From assembly GCA_030770545.1 (NCBI GenBank), contig CM061098.1, positions 16,458,001 through 16,522,000 on the forward strand: 64,000 bases of DNA, written 5' to 3'. A program made the position numbers and the translations under genes. Each line of letters begins with the position of its first letter. Position 1 is the stretch's first letter. The notes beneath the pieces were generated by a model, which did no database searches, was not told the DNA's origin, and worked only from the letters and a program-made list of their open reading frames with translations. The stretch is from Macropodus opercularis. Its lineage: Eukaryota > Chordata > Actinopteri > Anabantiformes > Osphronemidae. Shown here one piece after another: positions 1 to 9,300 of this stretch.

Positions 1-1170
1 TCATGAACAATCAGGAATTCTATATAAAGACCAACGGAGAAAAGTTGTTGTTTGACCCGACATTCCCAAATGAGCACACAGGTATAGCCTGATTTACAGG
101 ACCTCTTTATAAAGTTAATATCACCTGTTGTATTGTTTGTGCCACAAAACGGGACCTGACAATAACGAAAACAAAGACAGACAGACAAACAATCAGAAAG
201 ACACAGAAAACAACAAAAAGATAAACAAAGAATTGTCAGAATTTAAAAGATATTTTAAAGGATTATATTATTTTTATTATATTTTTAAAAGATTTAAAAG
301 AATAAAAAGATATGCATTCTGACCCTGGGGTTTACCTTTAGTGCTCAGGGTGGGCTTTGTTATGAGAATCCGACTTATCCATTCACTTTCTGACAGGAAA
401 AAAAACCCTGTAGAAACTCCACATTACTACTAAATTACAAAATATACCTTAGTTAAAATAGACAGGGGCCCTGCTTTCAGTTATTCAGGCCTACGTGTGA
501 ATAAATCAACAGTTCTTTGCAACCTGGCAAAAGAAAAATAAACTCTTGTAATAAAGTGCTCTGATGCATATAACGCCTTAAAATCCACTAATTATGGCAT
601 GAAACATAGTAATGACATGTTTTGTTGCAGTGGTTCACTGATGGGCCACATCAATTAGAATCCACACCATGAATAGAGGAACACTGAGGCAAATGGGACA
701 GAGTGCGAGCAAAGAGAATAAACACCCAGTGTGGAGAAAATAGGCGTTTACAGCAAAATGGGGTGTTTTAAAGTGATGATAGGGGGTAAAGGAAGCAAAG
801 GGTGACACCGGTGACTGCTGATGTCATGAAGCAAAAGAACAACCTGATCAGTGCCAGGAACCAGCCCGCTATGAACGACCGTCTCACCTGCAGTCCCTCA
901 TATTAACCCCGACATACTCAGTGGTTACCGGGGTGAAATCCACGTGTCTCCCACCTTCTCTTTGTTTTTTCCTTGCCCGGTTGCGTCACTTGGCTTCATC
1001 ACCTGTTGCAAGAGGAAACCAGTGGTGAGGCTTCCAGCGAGGCCGAACGCCGTCAGGTGTCAGGTCCGACTCCCTCCTTTTCCCCCAGGGGCGTCCGCGA
1101 AGCAGAGCGTGGACACTGCGCCACATCACCGCTGTACAGAGTCATGGACTCATCTGAAATGAATTACAAA
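1..1170. other. Upstream flank, no gene seen
   Basis: AT-rich at first (about 200-320 is mostly A and T), then more balanced. The short reading frames here have no recognisable domain, and no splice-bounded exon stands out. Composition becomes more CpG-containing after about 880 as the slitrk4 5' region approaches. Confidence 0.5.
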
Positions 1171-1172
1171 GA

Positions 1173-1180
1173 GATTGATT

Positions 1181-1279
<99 letters not shown>

Positions 1280-1290
1280 GGATAAATAGA
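1173..1290. repeat. (GATA)n microsatellite
   Basis: An almost perfect tetranucleotide tract of GATA units runs for about 105 bp, with degenerate GATT and GATG/AATA units at its edges. It lies about 2.1 kb upstream of the putative slitrk4 5' exon donor. Such tracts are highly length-polymorphic. The repeated short 'YLSI' reading frames it produces on the minus strand are an artefact of the repeat. Confidence 0.97.
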
Positions 1291-1370
1291 TGTATGGACA
1301 GATCTTTCTTCTGCTTTCGCCTGCAAAAATACACAAAACAAGAAGGAAAATGTGAAGCGCATCAGGCTCT

Positions 1371-2050
1371 GACTGACTGATTTTCCACATCCTTCTCCTT
1401 CTTCTCCTCGCGCAGCCCGTCTGACTGCAGCACTCTTGAATAATAACCCCCTCTCCCCCCTCCACCATCTCCTCTCCTCCTCCTCATCTTCCCTTCCCTC
1501 TCTCTCTTTCTTCTACTTAAAATGCCGCTCACAGGCGCGCTCCCGTGCCGGGTTTTAAGCACTCTCTCTAACACACCCACACCCTCTCCCTCGTGTTTTC
1601 TCTCTCTCTATCTCTCTCTCTTTCTTTCTCTCTTTCCAATTCGAGCCGTGTCGCGCAAGTCAAGCCCAATGCGACGTTTTGGCAGGTAACGCTTTTTTTA
1701 ATCTCGCCCGAAAAACCACTCACACGCTCCCCTTCTCACGTTTCATCAGCTTTGTTCTTGCTTCCCCTTGTAGGTTACGCAAAAACAGGTGCAAGCTCCG
1801 TTGTAATATATATCAATGTAGGCGTCCACACACATGATATGTATTAGATCACAATGGGGAGCAATAAATAGAATTACAGGCATTAAAGTGCGCTGAAAAC
1901 ATCCGATCGGTTTCTATATCGGAAGTTTTTTCCTTTTCTTTTTGGGTTCGTGTGTGATCGACCCCCCCCCCCCCCCCTTTCTCTCTCCCACCTCCCTCCC
2001 TCACTCCATCCCTCCTCCTGTCTCTCTACATCTCTGCATTCTCCACTTTT
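1371..2050. repeat. Pyrimidine-rich tract with CT runs and C16
   Basis: The + strand is strongly biased to C and T between about 1371 and 2050: CT/TCTC simple repeats at 1495-1510 and 1597-1637, and a homopolymer of 16 C at 1962-1977. It sits immediately upstream of the CpG-richer block taken as the slitrk4 promoter/5' UTR. Polypyrimidine/polypurine tracts of this kind can adopt triplex structure near promoters; that role is inference only. Confidence 0.75.
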
Positions 2051-3380
2051 AGTCGTGTGGGAAGCTCAGTGAATGCGGCTGCAGAAGGAGCCAGCATACT
2101 TATGCGCCTGACACGGATAGTGTTCTGTCTCACAGGAAGGGGAAAGACAAGCTTACTTTACTCCCCACGATTTCCTCGAACTGGATTTTTCTCTGTTGTG
2201 TTTTTATCTTTTGCTCTATGTCGAAGTTTTGATTTCGTTTTGATATCATACCTATCATCTGGACCGATAGGAGCGGGAGAAAGGCGCGGAGTTTCCTGCT
2301 CCTCACTTGCACCGCAGCGGACTGAAGGCTGAATAACTGCATTATTCATTTTTACGCACCGGTTTCTGTTGTCCCGGGTTGTCTCTCCTGTTTCTCTCTG
2401 TGCTTTTCCGGAGGGAAACTTCGATTCCATCGTAGCCCGCCGTTTTTTTACATCCGTTCTTTATACGCAAAGATTTCCATCCGCTGGATGGGGGCTCAAG
2501 GAAGCATCTTTGCCACCGCCTGCAAATAAACTGATCCGTCTAGAAAAAATAACTGTTTTCTACCAAAAACGACTGGATTTATGCTTTCCCCGTGGAAAAT
2601 AATACACTGACACGCAAAACCTGATGGGAGCGTTTTGGCTGCTTTTGCCCCCAGAAGCATTATCCCGGTGCGCAACTTTGCTCCAAACAAACCACCGTTT
2701 ATTCAGTGGATCGTTGGGGGTTGCTGAGCCGAGCTGAAGCCAGGCGAACACCGTGGGCCACCCCCACCCCCATACTTATCTCTACCCCTTTTCCTCCTCT
2801 AGCATCCCTTAACAGAAAAAAGCAACTCCAAGAATGACGGACTTATTTCACTGCACCACCGACCGCCTTGCGCCTTTTTTCACGCCTTGGAGTCGCCGGA
2901 CGCGCCGTCAAGATCTGTAAAAGCTGCCTTTCCCTCTCTCACTCGCGTTCTCTCTGTTTCACCTATCTCGATCTTCTGTCTCTTTTGCTCCAATATATCC
3001 ATATTACTACCAAATGAACGCTGTCCAATGGAGGTAGTACAATCACCTTGGGGACCGAACGAGCAGAGGGGTAATTTTACCAAGCAAGAGGAGCCCGTCA
3101 GTAAGAGACGCATCGGGTGAAAGAGAAGGCTCACCCCCTCAACCCCCCAACTCATCTCTGTCCCCGCATCTCCGCTTCACCTCCTCCAACTGTACTCGAC
3201 CAGGGCTGATATACAGTAGCCTACATGGGGAGATAGGGGCTGCAGAGACCTTGTTGCGCCCTGTAACTGTCTGCGTTGTATTCAGCTGGGAGGACTGTTT
3301 GCGCACGTCTCCATCCATGTCTCACCAATGCTGCCCCGCGTCTCCAGAGGGAGCCGCATTCATTACCGCCTCAGCTTTGA
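2051..3380 (+). promoter_or_regulatory. slitrk4: Putative slitrk4 promoter and 5' UTR exon
   Basis: This block is richer in C+G and in CpG than the surrounding DNA (for example around 2281-2310, 2401-2440 and 2881-2910). It ends at a strong splice-donor match, TTTGA followed by GTAAGT, with GT at 3381. SLITRK family genes typically have one or more non-coding 5' exons followed by one exon that contains the whole coding sequence, which fits this donor and the acceptor at 4171-4172. No TATA box is obvious, so neither the transcription start nor the left border can be set by eye. Several AUG triplets lie inside, as expected for a long 5' UTR. Confidence 0.45.
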
Positions 3381-4172
3381 GTAAGTCTCCTTTATTTAGA
3401 CTTAATTAGCGTTTCATTATCATATTTTACGCTAAAACGATATAAAGCATTTTTTCTCCTCTCACTGGTAAAACAATATTTTTCTTTATGACAAACGGAT
3501 GCCGATAAAACCCTCTCAATATGCCAGTAATGGGCTCAGCCCCCCTTTCCCCCAGCTCTCACAGTTGCTTTCGCTAATAACCCGAACGTGCTGCTTGAAG
3601 TGAATGTTGCTGCTGGGTTCAAAGAAAAGCAAACAGCAGCCATTTGACTTTGATAATGTTAACTGTGAGAAAAGAATCATATTACTGTAGTTGTGCTGCT
3701 GCTGCTCCTTTAGTGATGTGGACCAGCTCATTTAGATCATAGACTGTGCTTAATGCGCTGGGTGTCAGAATAAGATAAGTTGTGCAGCAGTTCATGGGTT
3801 TGAGTGATTTCTCCAGCATGTCTTACTTTTCTTCAAACCCAAAAATGATCAGAAATTATGGCAAATCATTCCACTCACTACAGCGATTCTTATAAAAAGA
3901 ATTGTGAATGTGTATTGACAACATGACAATGTTCATATACTACATAATAATATTGCAATAATCTACAACATAATCATTTTAATGAGATGTGCTTCATAGT
4001 GTCACATAAAATGAACAATACCCAATGTCAAATGTGTATTTTGATAGTTTGCTTTCTCTGTGTGTGCGTGTGCGCATGTGTGCTGTTCTGGGTTGTATGT
4101 TTGCACATCTATGTGTGTGTGAATGCTTGTTAATGCCTGTGTGTGTGTACGTCTATGTATGTTTCTCCAAAG
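3381..4172 (+). other. slitrk4: Putative slitrk4 5' UTR intron
   Basis: The segment begins with GTAAGT (3381-3386) and ends with a pyrimidine-containing stretch, TTTCTCCAAAG, whose AG is at 4171-4172. Its body is AT-rich and has a TG-rich stretch at about 4060-4150. The exon that follows would add 42 nt of leader before the chosen slitrk4 start codon. Both splice sites are sequence predictions without transcript support. Confidence 0.5.
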
Positions 4173-4180
4173 GTTACTAA

Positions 4181-4477
4181 ATGGTTTTCTGGGGGAGGAT
4201 TTCTAACCGGCGAGATGCTGCTCGTATTCCTGCTGGCAGCTTTTTCTTCTTCCATCTCCGGCTCCCTCTCCTCCTCCCTTTCCTCCCCCTCCATGTCAGA
4301 GGGACCCCCGATGGCAGACCCGTCCGCCTCGGACTTAATGGCCGAGACCTGCAGCGCCTGCTCCTGTATGTCGGTGGAAAACGTGTTGTACGTCAACTGC
4401 GAAAAGATTACCGTCTATCGACCCACGCAGCTCATTCCACCAGCCTCATCTCTCTACCACTTGAACTTCCAGAATAA
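4181..4477 (+). other. Overlapping upstream ORF (uAUG) in slitrk4 leader
   Basis: An ATG at 4181, only 34 nt before the slitrk4 start and in a different frame, opens a 98-codon frame that stops at 4475-4477, inside the slitrk4 coding region. Its context is weak to moderate (T at -3, G at +4). If the acceptor at 4171-4172 is used, this AUG is in the mature mRNA and could lower slitrk4 translation through leaky scanning. The encoded peptide resembles nothing known and I do not claim it is a functional protein. Confidence 0.35.
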
Positions 4478-6794
4478 CTTCTTAATCATACTCTACCCAA
4501 ACTCATTCCTCAACTTCACCCACGCTGTGTCACTGCAGCTGGGGAACAATAAACTGCAGAACATCGAAGGTGGAGCATTCATGGGGATGAGCGCATTGAA
4601 ACAGCTCCACCTGAACAATAATGAGTTGAAGGTGCTGCGAGCAGACACCTTCCAAGGCATAGAAAATTTGGAATACCTTCAGGCTGATTACAATTTGATA
4701 AAGTACATTGAAAAGGGTGCATTTAACAAACTGCACAAGCTAAAAGTTCTTATCCTGAACGATAATTTGATACAGTCACTTCCTGATAACATATTTCGCT
4801 TTGCCTCGCTCACACACTTGGACATAAGGGGCAACAGGATCCAGAAGCTTCCTTACCTAGGAGTTCTGGAGCATATTGGGCGTATTGTGGAACTGCAGCT
4901 GGATGACAACCCTTGGAATTGCACCTGTGATTTAGCACCTCTCAAGGCATGGCTTGAAAATATGCCCTACAATATTTTTATTGGTGAGGCCATATGTGAA
5001 ACACCAAGTGACTTGTACGGGAGGTTACTGAAAGAAACCAACAAACAAGAACTTTGTCCAATGGGAACAGGAAGTGACTTTATGCCACCTGTGCTGCCTG
5101 AGAATGGGCAGCTGCCTTCCAAAATGTCCCCAACCACGGTGGCTTCAATAGTCACAAAAGCGCCAAAAAGCACTGACTCATCTAAGATTTATGGTAATGG
5201 CATTGTTGCGGGTTTGCCCCCATTCGGAAGAAATAGCCAAATTGTCTCCTTTCAGACACGGACACCTCCACTGCTGTGTCCACAGCCCTGCAGCTGTAAA
5301 GCCCACCCCTCTGACTTTGGCATTAGTGTCAGTTGTCAGGAAAGGAATATTAAAAATCTAGCTGACCTCATTCCCAAACCCCCAAATGCTAAGAAACTTC
5401 ACTTAAGTGGGAATTACATCCGTGACCTAAGCCCAGCAGATTTCCAGGGGTTTGAGGGTTTAGATTTGCTACATCTTGGCAGCAATCAAATTATCACAGT
5501 CCAGAAAGGTGTGTTTGCTAATCTCACTAACCTGAGGAGACTGTATTTAAATGGAAACCAGCTTGAACAGTTACACCCTGAAATGTTTTTGGGCCTCACA
5601 AATCTGCAGTATCTATATTTGGAATACAATGCCATAAAAGAAATTTTATCAGGCACATTTGACTCTATGCCGAATTTACAACTTCTGTATCTCAACAATA
5701 ATGTTCTGCGCAGTCTTCCCGCCTATGTGTTTGCGGGTGTCTCTTTAGCCAGACTAAATCTGAAAAACAACCACTTCATGACCTTGCCAGTGAGTGGTGT
5801 CTTGGACCAGCTGCGGTCACTGACCCAAATAGACCTGGAAGGGAACCCGTGGGAGTGTTCCTGCGATTTGGTCGCCCTCAAAATCTGGCTAGAGAAGCTA
5901 AGTGATGGAGTGGCTGCCAAAGAGGTGAAATGTGCCTCCCCAGTGCAGTTTGCCAACATTGAGCTGCGCCTCTTGAAAAATGAGATCCTGTGTCCTAAGC
6001 TTATTGCGAAGCCCCCGTTTATTTTCACTAGCGCCACCCCTGTTTTGACCTCAGTGTCGCCTGCTGGGGTTGGCAAAGCCCCACCAGGAGGGCCTGTGCC
6101 TCTCTCGATTATGATCCTCAGCATTCTTGTAGTGCTTATCCTTACTGTGTTTGTGGCCTTCTGCCTTTTAGTCTTTGTCCTGAGGCGGAATAAAAAACCA
6201 GTGGGCAGACAGGAGGGACTGGGGAACCAAGAGTGTGGCTCTATGTCGCTACAGCTCCGCCGACATGGCCACAAGTCAGGCAAAAAAGGCTCCATCCCAG
6301 GAGACGATCTGGGAGGCGAGACTTTTATCCCTCAGACCATTGAGCACATTGGCAAGAGTCACACCTGTGGGATCGGACGCTCCTCAGATATGGACGCTGG
6401 CTTTAAGTTTGCAGACTCACAGAGACAGAAAATCATCCTCCGAAACAGTGCTGACAAGGATAAAGACTCGCTTTCCACCCTGGAGCGCAACAAACGTCTC
6501 AGCACCATTGACGAACTCGAGGAATTCCTCCCCAGCCGAGAGCCCAGCATGTTCATCCAGAACTTCCTGGACAGCAAAAGAGATTTCAACAGTATAGGGA
6601 TGGGCGGGTACGAAATACGCTACCCAGACAAAACGCTGGATAAAAAGATGAAGAAGTCGCTCATAGGTGGGAACCACAGTAAGATCGTGGTGGAGCAGAG
6701 AAAAAGTGAGTATTACGAGCTGAAAGCCAAGCTCCAAGGAACGCCCGATTACCTGCAGGTGCTCGAAGAGCAGACTGCACTGAGTAAAATGTAG
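4215..6794 (+). CDS. slitrk4: SLIT and NTRK-like protein 4 (Slitrk4)
   Basis: Single-exon gene for an 859-residue type I membrane protein of the SLITRK family, neuronal adhesion proteins that organise synapses and control neurite growth, in part by binding presynaptic receptor phosphatases. Order: hydrophobic signal peptide from MLLVFLL; Ser-rich linker; cysteine cap from C46; leucine-rich repeats with LxxLxLxxN patterns; C-terminal cap (NPWNCTC at 232-238, closing C281); second LRR block starting C355/C359/C361 and capped at NPWECSC (544-550, closing C593); transmembrane helix about 631-654 followed by LRRNKK; a roughly 205-residue cytoplasmic tail ending with EYYELKAKL (Y833/Y834) and PDYLQVLEEQ (Y846), the Trk-like tyrosine region. 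The motifs ENVLYVNCEK, YGRLLKETNKQELCP and SLIGGNHSKIVVEQ are those I recall for SLITRK4 rather than its paralogues. The frame is open further upstream to 4143, but the ATG at 4215 (G at -3) directly precedes the signal peptide and lies 3' of the predicted acceptor. Human SLITRK4 is 837 residues; the excess is mostly the N-terminal Ser/Pro linker. Confidence 0.96.
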   Translation: MLLVFLLAAFSSSISGSLSSSLSSPSMSEGPPMADPSASDLMAETCSACSCMSVENVLYVNCEKITVYRPTQLIPPASSLYHLNFQNNFLIILYPNSFLNFTHAVSLQLGNNKLQNIEGGAFMGMSALKQLHLNNNELKVLRADTFQGIENLEYLQADYNLIKYIEKGAFNKLHKLKVLILNDNLIQSLPDNIFRFASLTHLDIRGNRIQKLPYLGVLEHIGRIVELQLDDNPWNCTCDLAPLKAWLENMPYNIFIGEAICETPSDLYGRLLKETNKQELCPMGTGSDFMPPVLPENGQLPSKMSPTTVASIVTKAPKSTDSSKIYGNGIVAGLPPFGRNSQIVSFQTRTPPLLCPQPCSCKAHPSDFGISVSCQERNIKNLADLIPKPPNAKKLHLSGNYIRDLSPADFQGFEGLDLLHLGSNQIITVQKGVFANLTNLRRLYLNGNQLEQLHPEMFLGLTNLQYLYLEYNAIKEILSGTFDSMPNLQLLYLNNNVLRSLPAYVFAGVSLARLNLKNNHFMTLPVSGVLDQLRSLTQIDLEGNPWECSCDLVALKIWLEKLSDGVAAKEVKCASPVQFANIELRLLKNEILCPKLIAKPPFIFTSATPVLTSVSPAGVGKAPPGGPVPLSIMILSILVVLILTVFVAFCLLVFVLRRNKKPVGRQEGLGNQECGSMSLQLRRHGHKSGKKGSIPGDDLGGETFIPQTIEHIGKSHTCGIGRSSDMDAGFKFADSQRQKIILRNSADKDKDSLSTLERNKRLSTIDELEEFLPSREPSMFIQNFLDSKRDFNSIGMGGYEIRYPDKTLDKKMKKSLIGGNHSKIVVEQRKSEYYELKAKLQGTPDYLQVLEEQTALSKM

Positions 6795-9300
6795 GGATTG
6801 TTGGGTTTGATTTAACACGTTGATCACATGTACACACACAAACAGGCAGAAAGACAAACACATCTGCCTTTCTCTGCTTCTTTCTTTAGCTAAACATATT
6901 CATCCCCTCTTGTCTAGAGTTCCTGCTTTCTGTCCTCATCTTTCTTCCTGTCTCTTAGAACACACACACAGACATACACACTCACTCCCACACAGTTACA
7001 GCAAAAAAAGTGCCTTCTGGAAATCCTTAATGACCAATGCAGAGATGGACAAAATGGCTCCACACTACAAAGCTATTAGAATCAGCGTGGATGTATTTTA
7101 CAGTAACAGACTTTTTGGATTATCCATGCCACTACATTTAACAATCCCACATAAATACCACAGGACACCCTAAAAAGCAACCAGACAGTTAGAGTATTTT
7201 TGCTGCTATTGAAATGGGTACTTATCTTTTTTTGTTGTTCTTTTTTCTCCCCTCTTTTCTTTTTCCAACCAAATCAAAGGGTGTTGAAAACAGTGCTTGA
7301 GAATATACCTCGCCGTCTTCAACCCTTGTTTAAAACAAACAAAAAAAAAAAAGCAAGAAAAAGAAAAATAAGGAGGGAGCCTTGGTTGTTCTATTGCTCT
7401 GGAAAGTATCCAAAATTACTTCTTCTGGAATGAGATTAACAGAATCATTGACTCAATGGATGCTACTTTGCTTTCTTTTTTACATTTTATTTTAATTTGC
7501 GGGGATATCCATTTGATCTTGGGGAAGATCACTGGAGTCAGCTGCAGACTCTCTGGCATCTTGTGCGGATTACATACCAGAAGCATTACACCTGCTCTTT
7601 GCCGGAAGGCTAAACAGCCCCTATTTTCCATTCATAGGAATTGGAGGCACGTGTGAAACTCTTTGGATTGAATGATTTCATGACTTGTTTTCTTTGTGTA
7701 AAGAGCCATGTTAAATATAGTGTCTTCTGAATGGAGTTGTGTTTCTCTTTCCAAAATTGCTACTTAAAGTAACTGTATGTTTTGGGTGAAATCTAATGGC
7801 ACATACACTGTCAGAGGACGTTGTTTCTGAAAAATGACAAACCCAAGGATAAAAAAATTACAAAGCTGCTTGCCATGTAAGCGTAACCTGGAAATTTATT
7901 TTGTAAGTCTTACATTATTTGTATCTATGGGACTGGTTTGTAAATTGCAAGGAAAGACAAGCATCATACATACGCACACTCACATACTGTATGACGGAGC
8001 ATCATCATCAAGAGACTACAATCCAGATTCAAACCAACCACTAATATAATTCAATCGGTGAACCGCCTCCCCTTGTCAGCTTTCAATTCGTAGTAAAAGC
8101 AACATAGTTCATTTATTTTTCTATGCAGGATTATTTAAAGAGTTATTGGGATTATTTAAAAAAGAATAATACACAAAGAGTGACTTGATAGTAAAAAATA
8201 TCAGAGCTATTTCAGGTGGTGAGTCCATTAAAGTGTCTTGGTTTCTCTCAGTTTACTGAGAAACTGGGCCCGCTGGACGAAGGTTATGAAACATGATCTG
8301 TGATGTTTGGTTTTTTTTATTTTGTTGTTGTGTCGCACGGCAAGCTGAGGCCTGGTAGAGTATGTGACGTTTTTAACAGTTTGGTTATTCTATTTCCCAC
8401 AGTATGTTGTGAAAGGTTTCTTATTAACGTTATGCAACCAAAAGAAATGTGCATTAAACTGGATATGGTTCTGGAACAGTCGGGATGGGACTGAAGACAA
8501 AGATGGAGACAAATTAAGGCTCTAAATTGTCACATTTGGACAGAATCATTGTGCAATATTAGCAAAACTGCTCAGTCATGATGGCTTCAAATAATTTTGC
8601 TTAATTTATTTAGTTATATTGTCAGGATAGGTTCTATTTCGAAATTATTTTATCATCTTACCAACTCTATCTGGTCCTTATTTAAAAAGTATTGTTAAGT
8701 TAAAATTATGAGTGTTTATTGACATTACAAATGAATAGAATGTATCTTGGAAAGTATAATAAATACAATTTTCTATTGGTCATAAATCTCCTGTATATTG
8801 GTTTAATTTTCTCTTGTATAATCATGCTTAACTCAAGGTATTAAAATCAGCACCTATTTGCACTGTGTCCCCCTATTTTTCCTTTTTAGTTTCCTTTTTC
8901 TAGGCTGCTTTAGAACGAAAGGATTCTTGCACTGCCAGCGTCTTGATACTGTACCCTGCTTTGAGTCCGTCACTGAACAGGTTGAATAGTCTGACAGCTC
9001 GGTGTTGGACAGCACAAGTGACAGTCTGTTGTACTTGTTTTTCATGTACAAACACTGGCTGCCCTTGAAGCATTATGTGTGTGTGTGCTGTGTGTAGTTT
9101 TGAGGCAAGGAAACTTCTTTTTTTTCTGCACTTAAGGCCATGAAAGTAAATGTACTTACGTCCACTGAAAAATATTGGTTTGCAAAATGCACTGCTGGTT
9201 TTATTTGTCTTTCAGCCTAGCCTAATGTAAGCCTTACTTTAGGCAATTTTTGAATCCTAAAATAAACATTTGAAGCTTGACAACAAATTTGAAAGAGGGC
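6795..9300 (+). other. slitrk4: Probable slitrk4 3' UTR
   Basis: AT-rich DNA without a credible coding frame follows the TAG stop. It contains T-rich and A-rich runs (about 7230-7360) and candidate polyadenylation hexamers AATAAA at 8758-8763 and 9261-9266. Further hexamers lie at 10143 (ATTAAA) and 10948 (AATAAA), so the UTR could be longer. A GTGCCTT heptamer at 7010-7016 matches the miR-124 seed complement. The end point is inference. Confidence 0.5.
8758..8763 (+). terminator. Candidate polyadenylation signal AATAAA
   Basis: First canonical hexamer in an AT-rich context on the + strand after the slitrk4 stop, with GT- and T-containing sequence downstream. A second canonical hexamer is at 9261-9266. 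Which one is used cannot be decided without transcript ends. Confidence 0.3.

Noticed and set aside
1142..1468. Minus-strand frame with repeated Tyr-Leu-Ser-Ile units
   Set aside because: Pure product of the GATA microsatellite.
4143..4214. In-frame extension of slitrk4 upstream to a GTG at 4143
   Set aside because: The first codons overlap the predicted intron end (AG at 4171-4172), there is no good signal peptide at that start, and the ATG at 4215 directly begins the hydrophobic signal sequence as in known Slitrk proteins.
5723..6295. 190-codon minus-strand frame within slitrk4
   Set aside because: It is the antisense shadow of the transmembrane and second LRR coding region and has no independent support.
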